Origin: Neodiprion pinetum
Lineage: Eukaryota; Arthropoda; Insecta; Hymenoptera; Diprionidae
Assembly (NCBI RefSeq): GCF_021155775.2
Contig: NC_060238.1
Span: forward strand, 25,140,470-25,204,469
Length of the DNA stretch: 64,000 bases
Direction of reading: 5' to 3'
In this document: piece by piece, positions 13,664-25,600 of the stretch
Layout of the letters: every line of letters starts with the position of its first letter
Position numbering within the stretch: the stretch's first letter is position 1
Program-made: the position numbers and the translations under genes
The notes under the pieces: generated by a model
Databases searched by the model: none
The model's input: the letters and a program-made list of their open reading frames with translations, nothing else
What the model was told of the DNA's origin: nothing

Positions 13664-16600
13664 TTTCGTGAGCGTGCACGTCGCCTGTTTATCCCTGGGC
13701 ATATCCCTATACTAAGGGCATAGCGAGGTGTATGCGTGTCCTACGCCTCCCACCTTAACTCGACTTTTACTCACTTACTCTCCGCCTGGTCCCTTCCTCG
13801 GACGCTGAGCTGAATCGCATCGCCCGTCTTCTTGCCGACCAACTAACTCCGACTCACCGCGGTGCATCGGGCTCTCGTAAATATAGCTTTCTCGCACTTG
13901 GTTCTGCCCGCTCTCCGTAGTCTCTATGCTGCACCCTATCGCTAAGGGACACCGAAGTCACTGCCTGCCTTGCGGTGTAAACCGTCGCGAGTTTGTAATA
14001 CCTACGCACTTCCATCTTTCACTCGTTTATCACATTTTTCATTTTTCACTTTAATAGAACATTTCCTCGCGTGTAATAAACGTGAATTATTTTTTAGTAA
14101 ATTACAGCAGAGAAGCAGCTGCGCGTATTATTGAAAACAAAATCTAAACTTGTATGCATGCGTGATAAAATTTGTGCACCAATACAACAGTGAGGAATTG
14201 TAAATCTCGTATGATCTATATTTCGATGCGCAATGTTTAAACTTGCGCGTATTTATCTGCAATATGGAATAGAGTAGGTATATAATTAGTATTGTTTTAC
14301 GGAATATCTGAACGTTATACCGATTCTACCGCGTAAGTCGTGTATTTCAAATCGCAGAATCCTCACCGAACGATCGACGATCTCTTTTACACGTACATGT
14401 ATTGTTAATTACACGGTGGCGATAATAATACGTGCGACACGGACGTGCCGCAAGGGCGTTGCGTTAATTAACGGTATAGTGCGAATAATCATTATTTTAC
14501 GTAGAATACATTCGATATACGTGCATAGTTGTTGAGTTATACAGATTAAAATCGATATTTATATTGTAATTAGCCGCGGAGAATAAGGGTAAGCATACGG
14601 ATGTACACGCTTACGTATTTAATTGATACAATACACACGTTTCGAATTAAGTATAAACATGTGTATAAATTTTATACATCGTTCGCTCACGCTCTCTTCT
14701 TTCGTTCTAATTTTTTCTTTTTTTCATCCTCCTTTTCTCGTTACTTTAATTCCCGCGTGTGTTTCTTGTGACCCGGTTTACCCCGGGTTCGTCGGGCGGA
14801 CATATATTATGCCAATTTGCGAAAAGTTGAGAGGTAGATGAAAGAAAAAAAAATATATATAAAAAACTTCTTTCGTTAGCTATATTCTCTTCTTTATTTA
14901 TCTTCTGGACTTTAATATTCTCTTGCTTATATTTTATCGTCTTGCCAATTAAAAATAACCCTTCGACCCTCGAGTTACAAGATTATAATTACAACGCTTT
15001 GGAGAATCACTTCCGTCTCTCTTTCGTTTTTCGCGACCGTTTGTATTTTCAGAATCATGCGAATTAGGCTGTTGAACCGTGTTAAAAGTTGTAGCGTACA
15101 CTCAGAGTACACGTGTATATATACATGTATATATACAATTGTGCTTACGTAGTCATTTCGTCGAATAATTTTTTCTTCATCGTACGAACATAATTAATAC
15201 ACGGGCGACTAATTCCTGTTGTTTAATAATCGCAATTAGAGGAGAGGGTAAGAATAAAAAATAAAAGTATATCAAGTCGACGAGTATGAAGTATAATTTT
15301 TTATTATCTTATTTTTATCCACTACTCGTTTGTTTGTTTGTTTTTTTTTTTCTCTACCTCTTACATTCAACTTTACGTATACCATACGTGCAACAATATC
15401 CTCGGGAATCGCGCATTTGTTGCGGTACATAACCACCTACTGTAATAAATATCTGGTGTTTAATAAGCAAGGGTTAACTAGTGTCAAACCGAGTAGCGCG
15501 CAGCTGTGTCCACTCGACCAACTATTACGCACCCACACACACACACACACACACACGCACACATGAGACGAATACATACAAGCGTATAAATGCCTGCTTA
15601 TTTATTTACGAACTTGCGCAAGTTCGTCGTTTACACTCTCATCTCGTTATCGACGTTCCGGCACGCGCACTCACGGTATACGTACACCATAATATGCCAG
15701 TGTATAACCACATAAGGACGCGCGTATTGTTTCTCTGTTAATTGAATAGTCGTCATAGGTCGTAGCATGATTATCAACTACCGCGAAAATAATTTCTCGT
15801 CGATGTCGGATTGACAGGTACATTATAGAAACAGGCCGTGAATACGGACGTATAATATACCTGTAGTTGTTCAGAAACTGTGACGAGGTGCGTACAGCAA
15901 CTAACGAAAACACTTTGTTCCAGATGAAGACGAAGTTGACTGTCTGAGGCGAGACGCGATAAGTCCCAATACGGGCGAGGTGCGGGAGAAGGAGTTTTCG
16001 AAATCGGGTAAAGGTGAGTCATGCGTTTTTATTTTCGTTAGGTTAACGTTGTCTTTCAAATTTCTCGATGCGATAAGAAATCTCGTCTCTTCCGACCTTT
16101 CGCAATAATAACCGCGACTCGTTCCCGACGCCTACGCGTGTTATATATTTGTATCATGTGCGTTGTTCACTACCCCAAGACTGTGTGCAGCGTGCACTTC
16201 GCTCAAGTAAGTAATTCGACATCCGTACCACGTATTACAACGTCCTTACATACATCTGTTACAGACATGTGCGTTGGGTATAATAGAGTGCGAATTCACG
16301 TGGAGACACACAATGTTTCCGCATTCTCACGGCTCGGCGTATACATATATATATATATTTTTTTATGTATTTATGTATGTACGTAGGTGTTTGTAACAAC
16401 GCCGATCCTCGCCCGATGTTATGACTCCTGCTCCTAAGAATATATAACGCCTCTACACGGGTAGATTCCTATCTCACCTGATTTTCTTGCATCCGTGCGT
16501 CGTGATTAACGTATTCGTATTACGGTCTTTTTTTTTCATCCCAAAGAGTGCAATTCGGTGATATTTGTGCAAAACTGATTTGACGTCAGGAATTTACAAG

Positions 16601-19600
16601 CCTTATCATAGTTCATTTATTAATCCGGACTTCAGATTCGTGATCAGCGATCCGAAAAATCCCCGGGTAACAAAATTCAGCCCAACTTTGACGATCTCTT
16701 TCGGGAGTATGGAAAAAGTAATAGGATGTTTTTTCACAGAGTTTATTTAACGCATATTGAAGTATGAAAAAAAAAACATATTTTTATTACAATATTTGAT
16801 ACAAAATGGCGGCGACGTAGCCAATCTTTGAAACCGACCCTTTTTTAAAACTCCTTCGCGGGAGGACGGATTTCCCGAAAAATAAAGAACCAACAAAATT
16901 TTATAATCTATATTCTGTTGCCTATGAAATCACGTGGGAGTTTTTGTTGTTGTTTTTTTTTTTTCTCAAATTTTGTAGAAATGGTGCACATTTGAAAAAA
17001 TGCATCGATGTTTGACCAAAAAATAAGCAGCAAGTCGTTGGTGAAAACAAAAAAAGTTTCAACGAAGAATGTAATTGTGAACCTTTGGAAGAAAAAAAAA
17101 TAAATAAATAAACAAAAAGTCGCTACAAGACCAACCGGACATTGTTTTTATGATTCTAAAATATTGTCGACACAATCGAATTTTCTGTTACCCCTTAAAA
17201 CTTGCTTGTTACGTCCCGGCGTTGTTCTTCCTAAGTATGTCGAGTAGCCGTTTTTCGGTCTAAGTCACGAAGCGATTCGCAACGCGTCGTTCGGTGTTCG
17301 CATTCGTCCACACGAACACGTACACGGTGTATCCATCCGTTGTGTAAAACGCGTATTAACATTACCTACCTGCTAGAGATAGCGGCATGGCATATAATGG
17401 ATACGTTACAGCGAGGAAGGCTTGGTCAGACTTCCGTTTGGAGTTTAGTTCGCTTTCCGGATGAGGATCGAGTCGTTTCGTCAGCTGTTTCGACCCCGCT
17501 TGTAAACGTTGCTTCAGTTTCACGGAGATGCCTTATATTACCGTAGGTGAGTGTGCGGTGTCCGAGTTATCCAAGAAAATTACTTATCGATCCCGCGGGC
17601 CGCTTCGGAAAGACCGCAGCTGTGTCGACGATTATATAGGTCTTCGTTGTTATTAACTCCCACAATTTTTTAAACCACTACACGGCGTAAAGTGTTCGAT
17701 GTTGTCGCAGTATTAGAGGCGCGATATCTCTGACATCTAATACTCGAAGCCGTCGGTCGTAAAGCGAACGGAAAGTCGGAAAGCATCCCGAGTAAGGATG
17801 GACTCGTCGTCCATTCCCATTCTTACTCCTTATGGATCCAAGTCGTCCGTCTCCAACATTTTTTCCTCCCTTTCATATTTATTTCGTTATCAAATTTCCA
17901 GCGTTTTCAGCTCAGGTGTAACCGCATCTTGCTGCAGGATATAATCAAAGCTCTGACGCTTCTCGGTGCGAGTAATGACCGTTTCTGAATCACCTCGGAG
18001 TCACAAACGTGAATCGCTTCATCGTGCCGGCATATGTGAGATTTCTTTTTCCTTGTCGTTTCGTCGTTTCGATTATTCATATTTTCACTGATCGTGAAGA
18101 ACTCGGGGCAAAAGCGTTACGTGCGATGTAACCAAGAGAGAGAGAGGGAGAGAGAGAGAGAGAGAGAGAGAGGGAAGGCGAATTTCGTCTTCCGCGATAC
18201 GTGAAAATTTCGAATTCCGCAGCTGTTCCTTCTCCAGGATTATTATTAAGGCTTCGCGACACGTTGAAAACGGGGGGCTCGTTACATTACGCGAGGCCTT
18301 CTTTGGGCCTGACGCAACCCATCGTGAATCAGAACACACAGCCGGTTGACACATGCACGATTTCGTAACACGAAAACCGGCGACTACGGGCAAGACTCTA
18401 CCTTAGTACTGCAGGTATTACACATTTACGTCCATACATTGTAACCTGTGCGTGTGGGTATACCTACCAATGCGAATAGAGCACTGCCCATTCGTTTGGA
18501 ATAATCGAGCGAAGATCGCGAAGCGAAGGAGGAGTCGGACCCGTTTTCAGCCTTAATTAATACATCCACATCGTCTGTGGATACGTTTACGGAGGTATAA
18601 CGTTTATGGGATGCAGGGATAGAACACAGGCAATGGTCCTTGGACTCGTGGGTGGATAACGCATACGGCATACGGCGAGGATTAAACCTTACGTGTGTTA
18701 CGTAGGTGAAATTAAGAAGACGTATATTGAAGTTTCTTTTTCGGAGATTTAAATTTTGTATACGTATACTGTTGAAAAATGTTTCTTTTTTTTTCCCTGC
18801 ACGCCTAGGAGCAATTAAATATTGTCGTCTCGTATACATTCACTTTATATGCGGTTACGTAGGTATTATACGGTATAAGAGTATAATGCACGAAAGATCT
18901 CCGCATAGACGCCCCGAGGTGTAATAAAAATCCTCGATAGTCTGGCGCAAGATATTTACGAAATATTGAAACCTCTGTCTTCCCTCTTCGTCCTCAGCAG
19001 CGTGTATACCTCGATCTTGGGTAAAACCGTATTGGGTTACCGTAATGCCATACACCGTGTAATTTAGACTTTTCTGACGATTGATACACTGCAGTGTTAT
19101 AGGCGAGGAGTCCAAAGGTGGGCGCGAGAGTAGAAATTTAGCGCCTACTTTAAACTGGCTCCCAAGGAAGGCGCGAAGATGGCCAAGTAGGTTCTATTTC
19201 AACGCAATATCAGACCGAGCTTAGGATCAAAGTAGGACTATCTTTGGAACCTCCTTTAACCTATGTACGAGGAGTTGCAGATCCAACGGAGGAACTGTAG
19301 ATCGAATAGCGTAAAAATGGTTTCAATCGTCTACCGAGAACGTCAAAGCAGGCTTTGGGTACTTTAATTTTTAGGAGTCGGAAGTTCGATGTAAGATTTG
19401 TCCTTAAATTATTAGAACTTAGAAGGTCAACTTAGGATTTCTAGGTTCAGTTTCCTTCAAAGTAGGTTTACACGAACTTTGATGAGGTCAAACGTGGTCG
19501 CCAAATGTCGTCGAAGGCGGATGTTGGATCTCGCACTTTTCGTCCAGTTTCATCCAGGAGGCATGCATATCCGATCCTGCACCATGTGACGCGGCTCGAG

Positions 19601-22600
19601 TAGCATCCTGTGCCATGTGGCGTCGCGTTTTAAGCGACTCGTTCATACGTTTAAGTGTATACACATTTTCGCGTCGACTAACCGAGGCTCGTGTTCTGAG
19701 CTCATATCCCTTCTTTCCACCAGGGCTTCCCCTGCCGCCACTTATGTGCATCGGAACTGGAGCCACCGACTCGCGTCCTCTTGGACTGCCGGTTAGTATC
19801 GCCGGAGTCTCTCGCCGAAGCTAGTCGTTCAGCTTCGTTCCTCGTTACTGGCTATGTAAAAAAAATTAACAACGACGAGACAAGCGAGTGATTACGCGTA
19901 GGTTAAATTTAAAAATGAACCAAGAAGTAGCCTGTTTTTATTTTCACCTCTTGGCCTGACATCATCGTCAGTCATCGTCTCGTTCATTCCCATCGACGAT
20001 TCATGACCTGTCTATAATCATAAATACCCGATGAATGCAAGTGAATACGGATGAGTCAAACGCAGCGTTAATTTGGATCCCGTCGACGCGTCTTCGAGTT
20101 TGAATTGCCGTTGGCACTGTTCAGGTAAAAGAAAAAAAATAATTATGAAGATTTTTACTTGTTATTACACTCGGTCCGAAGTCTCGTACACAACTGCAGA
20201 CTGCTGCTGCATGCTTATAATTATTTTCGGAAGACAATCGGTGTTCGAAATGTATGGTAAATGGCTTGCGTTATTATCGCCATGTCGATCGGAGCAAACG
20301 AGACTCTACGCCTGATAAGCTCTTCACTTCCACTTAATCTATCGGCGTACGAGGCGTGTAGTAACAAAGACGACCGCTTTTTGTCTCTTTGTGCTTATTT
20401 CGAGGTGCGTGTATTCTTGTACGATGTATAAACGAAGGTTTTCAAACAAGGACGTCGTCGAACGGTGAATCATTTAACCCGACTACTCGATATTTTTCCA
20501 CTCTCACAGTTCCCGCAAATATCTATTACGTATCTACACAACCTGTAATAATTATTATCCATGTCTATCGTTCGCCGATGTATTCCACTTACGAATGTGA
20601 CAGCTTATTAATAGCCGTGATCAAGTTAGACATCGTCGTTATAGCTTCTCGCTTTCCTCAAATCAGCAATCCGGGAAAGATAAATTACGGATCGCAGAAC
20701 TGTGCTTGGGAATCCTCGACGATCTCAACAATCGTCAAGAATCGTGATTATTCCGTCTTACGATTAATTACCGCACGAATCATTCGTCGCTTTCGAGATA
20801 ATTTCTCTATCTTCTTCTCACTATTTACACCAATCCCATACCCGGCGTGTGAATTGACCTGAAAAGAATTCCGGCGAAAGGCAGCAATTACTTGTACTTA
20901 TTGGCCATCGTGACACGCAAGACAGGGAGTACACATCGAGTGCGTTACAGACGTGACACGCGTCACCGTTCCATATCGTATAATGATACACATGCAAATA
21001 AATATAGAATATTATCAGCTTACAAGCGCACTAGAATGTTGAAATCCTTGAGCTCTAGCTGTGGGCTGGGTGCAACGGTGAGGCCAGGGTACGTAGTTCG
21101 AATTGGCTTTTGGCCGATGAGGCGATATTTAAATTAGGGCTGAAACAATCGGAGGCGTTACGGACGATCGCCCCTTCCTCCTCTTATTTACACATACCTC
21201 GCTATAAGCGTTCAATGAAATTTCTGTTATTGATTTGCTCTCCCCCCCCCCCCCCCCCCCCACATCGCTAATTGAACGATTACTTTGTAATTTTATGCGT
21301 CGCCGTATGCCTGCAGTAATATCGCGGAGAAGCGGACGTGAAAAATTGAGGAGGCGAATAATTTGCATGATTATATTGATTATGAAATGTACCAAATTTC
21401 TCTCGCTGATATATTATTATACATATATACATATATATATGTACGTGTGGGTACGTATACGCTTTGTACGGATTGCAATAACATGCATATACGTATGTGT
21501 GTATAGATTACGCTACGTAAAGCTGGTAAATACACATATATATATATATTTAAATGCATTATTGTATCCGCACGAGCCGCACGCGCGAATTTTTATCGTT
21601 CAACTTAGACGCACATACGAAGTTATATGTATATTATATACATACACCTCTACGTTAGTTTTATCAATCACTGTATGTACCGGTGAATTATACTTTGCAT
21701 GCTGCATCACGTCTGGACGGTTTGATAGTCGCGGTTGAGAAAACTCCGATCGTGAAATACATGTAATACACAATGCAGTTGAATTTATCCGCAATTTGCG
21801 ACTTTGAGATCCATTCACAGGTTGTCGGCGATATCTGTGACGAATAACACTGGTCGGAAAAAATTCACTTTTCGCGCGTAACGTGACAACTGATTGTGTT
21901 AGGAACAGGGCTTACAATTAGTACGATAGAATTGATGTTAGAATATTTTAGGTACTAATAGTTTTCATTGTGATATGATTTTTTTTAGCTTTTTCAAAAA
22001 TACAGTTTTTATTAACAAAAATTAGGTTATTTACAGTATTACAGTACACTGGTCAACGAAATATTTTTTAACAAGGAAGGTGACTACTGAATTTCAAACA
22101 CGTATAATCTAACATCGTTATAAAACCATATTTATGTTTATTCGATCAGGTCTGGTTTTTTGTTACGGCTACCGTACCAGTAAAATTTAACGTTTATCGT
22201 TTTGACTAAACTATTTTTATTCCAGGATGTTTTGTCATTTATTGTAACTAACAAACTGTCATTTATTGTAAGTAACAAAACACCCTGAATAAAAAGAGGT
22301 AAGTTAAAACGATAAACATTGAATTTTACTGGTACAGTAGCTGTGACACAAAAACCAGACCTGATCGAATAAATATAAATACGATTCTATGACGAGGGTA
22401 CCGAGATTGTAGTTATCTAAAAATTATTCAGCACCTTTCTTGTAACTAAATTTTGCTGACCGGTACAATTGATCCCTTGGGTTAACCGTATGAGCGCGTC
22501 TGCGTATAGATATGTATATTACGATGTTTGCACAACGGAGAGAATAGGTATATAATTAACTCGGTGTCGTAATTGTTGTACGTATATCTAAAGACGATCC

Positions 22601-25600
22601 GCATACGGAGTTGAGTAAGAATTTGGCGAACGAAAAAATTCCTTCCGCGTTGATATTGCCTCGGGCGTGAAATTGAATTGGAAACTAGGTGCTACGGTTA
22701 ACCGTGCGGAATACTTATTATCCGCAATGACCTTTACGCATAGCTGGAAGAAAGCATGCAGCAAACACCGTTCGAATGGTCTGCTGCTGCTTGTGTGTGC
22801 AGGCGTGGGTTAATTTCCAGATATATACACAGAAGGTCAAAGTGCCAAGACTGTAATACATGGCTCCACATTGTACATACGTTATTTGTATACATACACA
22901 CATATGTATATATATATACACATATACGTGTGTGTAAACTGGTCCTGACCGTGATTTTCTAAAATATTCTATCAGAGAAAAATAAATGTTTGTCGGGTTT
23001 TACGTATGTTTCAGGCCCGGTAAATGGTAGAATGGAGAGCTGCGGAGGCGGGCAACGCCTACCACCCGACGGGGATGAGTTCCCTGCCACCTACCAAGAG
23101 TTCAGCTCTGCTCAGCAGCAGCACCAGCATCAGCAGCAGTACCAGTTTGTAGCCGGGTCTAGGGTGTCGTCGACCCTGGCCTCGTCAAACGGCGAGCAGC
23201 TCGTAACGAGCGGGGATACCGAGGTATTCTCGAGCAGCGAAACGCTGAAGTTGCCCTCCGCCAACGACAAGAAGAAAATCATCGCGTCGTCGAGCGGCTC
23301 GTCATCCTCTAACGACTTCAACTGCGAGGAGAAGACGATCCTGCTTCAGGATAGCCGCGTTTTTAGCCTCAGGAGCAGCGTGCAGAGCTCGCATTCGCCC
23401 GTTGTGCTCTTCGCTTCGTCATCGGAAACCCCGGTCGTCGTTCCCAAGGACGTAAAGATAACGAGAAAAATCAACGCGGCTCCGAATTCCATGGACGATT
23501 CTTACTCGCTATTCAACGGTTCGAACACCGAGAAAAATATCATTTCGGAAAAAATCATCACGATCAATGTTCCCAAAGGTGGTACCGAAGCGGAATTTAT
23601 TACGGAAACCGGACCGCCTCCGTTACCGACTTCCAGACCACCGAAGGTCGACGGTTTCCCGACGTCGTCTTCACCAGTGGTCGGGAAAGGTCTTTTACGC
23701 GGAAGTCAGCAGCAGCAGCAATCTTTTTCTTCGCGGAAGTTCTCGCTGAACGGTGACCTCTGGCGTCAGGACGACAAGTCGGAGAAATCTGTCAGGGACA
23801 AGATCGCCATGTTTTCGTCCCAGAGCAGTCTGGAGGCTCCGCTTTTCCCGAGTATCACCGTTTCACCGACGACCTCGACGACGCCGACGATCCGTCCCAG
23901 CTCGAGACGTCTTTCGAAGTACAAATCGTCGGAGGACGTATTCGCCGAAGATGCCAGGAACTCGCCGAGGGATAACAACGCCGCGTTCTCCGAACGAACC
24001 CGGAGTTCCTTCGACCTCTCGATACCCTCGCCCAACGAAAATTACGACGCGCTTCCTCCCAGTCTGCCCCTCACCTCGCCCCCAGCTTCACCGGGAGTTA
24101 AAACCACTCCCGGATTCGCCGTAGTCACGAAGAAGATCCCGGAAGACGCGCCGCCGGAACCGAATCCGAAAGCGAACCACTCGTTGCGCCATTCGTCCTC
24201 CTTGGAATTCAAGTCCGTTGCGCCATCCGGTGCTTCGGTATCGCCGAGCGTTTTGCAGGGTCCGAAATCACTCGCGGGACTTTCCGCATCTCCGGTTACG
24301 CCTTTATCCACGAGCTTGACCAGGGCTACCAGCTTCTCCGGCAGCTCGGCCAACCTCCATTCCCGTTCACAATCACTCAGCGAATTGCCTCCCAGTTCGC
24401 AAATATCTAGGACCAACTCCCTGGCATCCACGTTCAAGAGACCAACCGAAGACATGAGGAGGACCAGTCTCAACCAGCTCATTGAGCAGCGCAGAAAGGG
24501 AATACGGAAACTGAGGGGCCTTGTTATTCCCGAGAAGGAAGCGCTCCCTGTTTCTCAACCGATCGTTCAGGACTTGCCCGAAATCAAGTCCAGGGACTCG
24601 ATCATTCTGCAACAGGTAAGCGATGGAGATTTGAACTTTCGCGTGAAACTCTTGGCGACTATATGATTGTGATGTCAAACCGAGTCGAAATTTAACGCCT
24701 AGTTTAAAGGAGCTCCTACATAGGGATTGAAGTTAGTGAAGTAGATTCTATTCAAACGTAACGTCAAACCCTGATTTGACGATAAAAATGTCCGAAATTT
24801 ATCGATTTGCGAAGGTTAGGTTCAAAGTAGGGTATGTTTGGAACCTCCTTCGACCCTCTGGAGGTTGGGTCAGGTCTGATCGCTTGAAACCCTCATTCAA
24901 CGTTCAAAATCCTAGCCCGCCGATCAAGGTTCATCGATTCTGACTGATTATGGTAGAAATATAAAAAATACGATTAAAACCAATGAGGGTCAATGTAGGA
25001 GTTCTGGGTTCAATTTCCTTCAGAGTAGGCTTACATGAACCTTGCTAGGGTCAAATGTAGACGCTAAATTTCAACTCTGTTATATGTGTTGTAACGAAGT
25101 TGAGTTTGATTGAGCACAGCTCTTATATACCTTGGCACGACTGATGCCGATATAATATTCATCAAATGTTCAGAAGCTCGTCTCTTAACAATAAGCAGTC
25201 CACTTCAACACCATATCCGTAATCTAAATTTCTCAACTCTCGCGTTTCAGCTTCCCAGATCAAACCTGCAAGACAAATGGGGATCCCAGAGTTCGATATC
25301 GAGCAGCATAAGTACAATAAGTGTCCCGGGAAAGATATCCTCGTTCAAAATGCCGGAGCCCCAAAACCTTCCGAAATACTCCCCCGCGTTCAAGCGTAAG
25401 AGCCTGGCGGTTTACGGAACCTCGGGAACCTTGACGCCTGGGAAAAACTCCTCATCCACAACTTCGGCTCCGTCTTCGGAGGCCCCGAAGAGTCTCGAGT
25501 CCATCTGCAGCCCAACAAGGAGCGACTTCAGCTTCGAATATTCGCCCTCCGATCGGTCACCGCGGTCCAGAGCGAATCTGCGGAAGGCAAGAACGGACTA

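Larger units (their letters stand above)
712..15923 (+). other. Intron of the PDZ gene, about 15.2 kb
   Basis: The interval is AT-rich with scattered homopolymer runs, (CT)n, (GA)n and (TA)n tracts. It contains an element of repeat family B (about 5426-5795), two family A elements (9558-10346 and about 10983-11248) in opposite orientation, and weak candidate alternative exons at 6128-6269, 6642-6792 and 7684-7889. No other gene was recognised. The GC-rich pyrimidine-biased stretch at about 13300-14000 looks regulatory or low complexity rather than coding. Confidence 0.55.
16014..23014 (+). other. Intron of the PDZ gene, about 7.0 kb
   Basis: It holds a family B fragment (about 16613-16690), a possible alternative promoter region (about 17200-17546), a (GA)n tract (about 18134-18173), a family A copy (19128-19510), a poly-C run (21242-21261) and a palindromic MITE (22047-22463). 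No other gene was recognised. ORFs of up to 167 codons here lack homology or splice support. Confidence 0.55.

Noticed and set aside
20389..20862. 157-codon ORF in the 7-kb intron
   Set aside because: No recognisable domain, and composition like surrounding intron. Kept only as a possible chance frame.
21235..21738. 167-codon ORF starting in a poly-C run
   Set aside because: It begins at a homopolymer and continues through TA-rich microsatellite-like sequence. No domain or splice support.
23753..24124. 123-codon Arg/Pro-rich ORF in another frame
   Set aside because: It is a frame shadow of the same coding exon.
24042..24482. 146-codon antisense ORF
   Set aside because: It is a shadow of the GC-rich PDZ-gene exon on the opposite strand.
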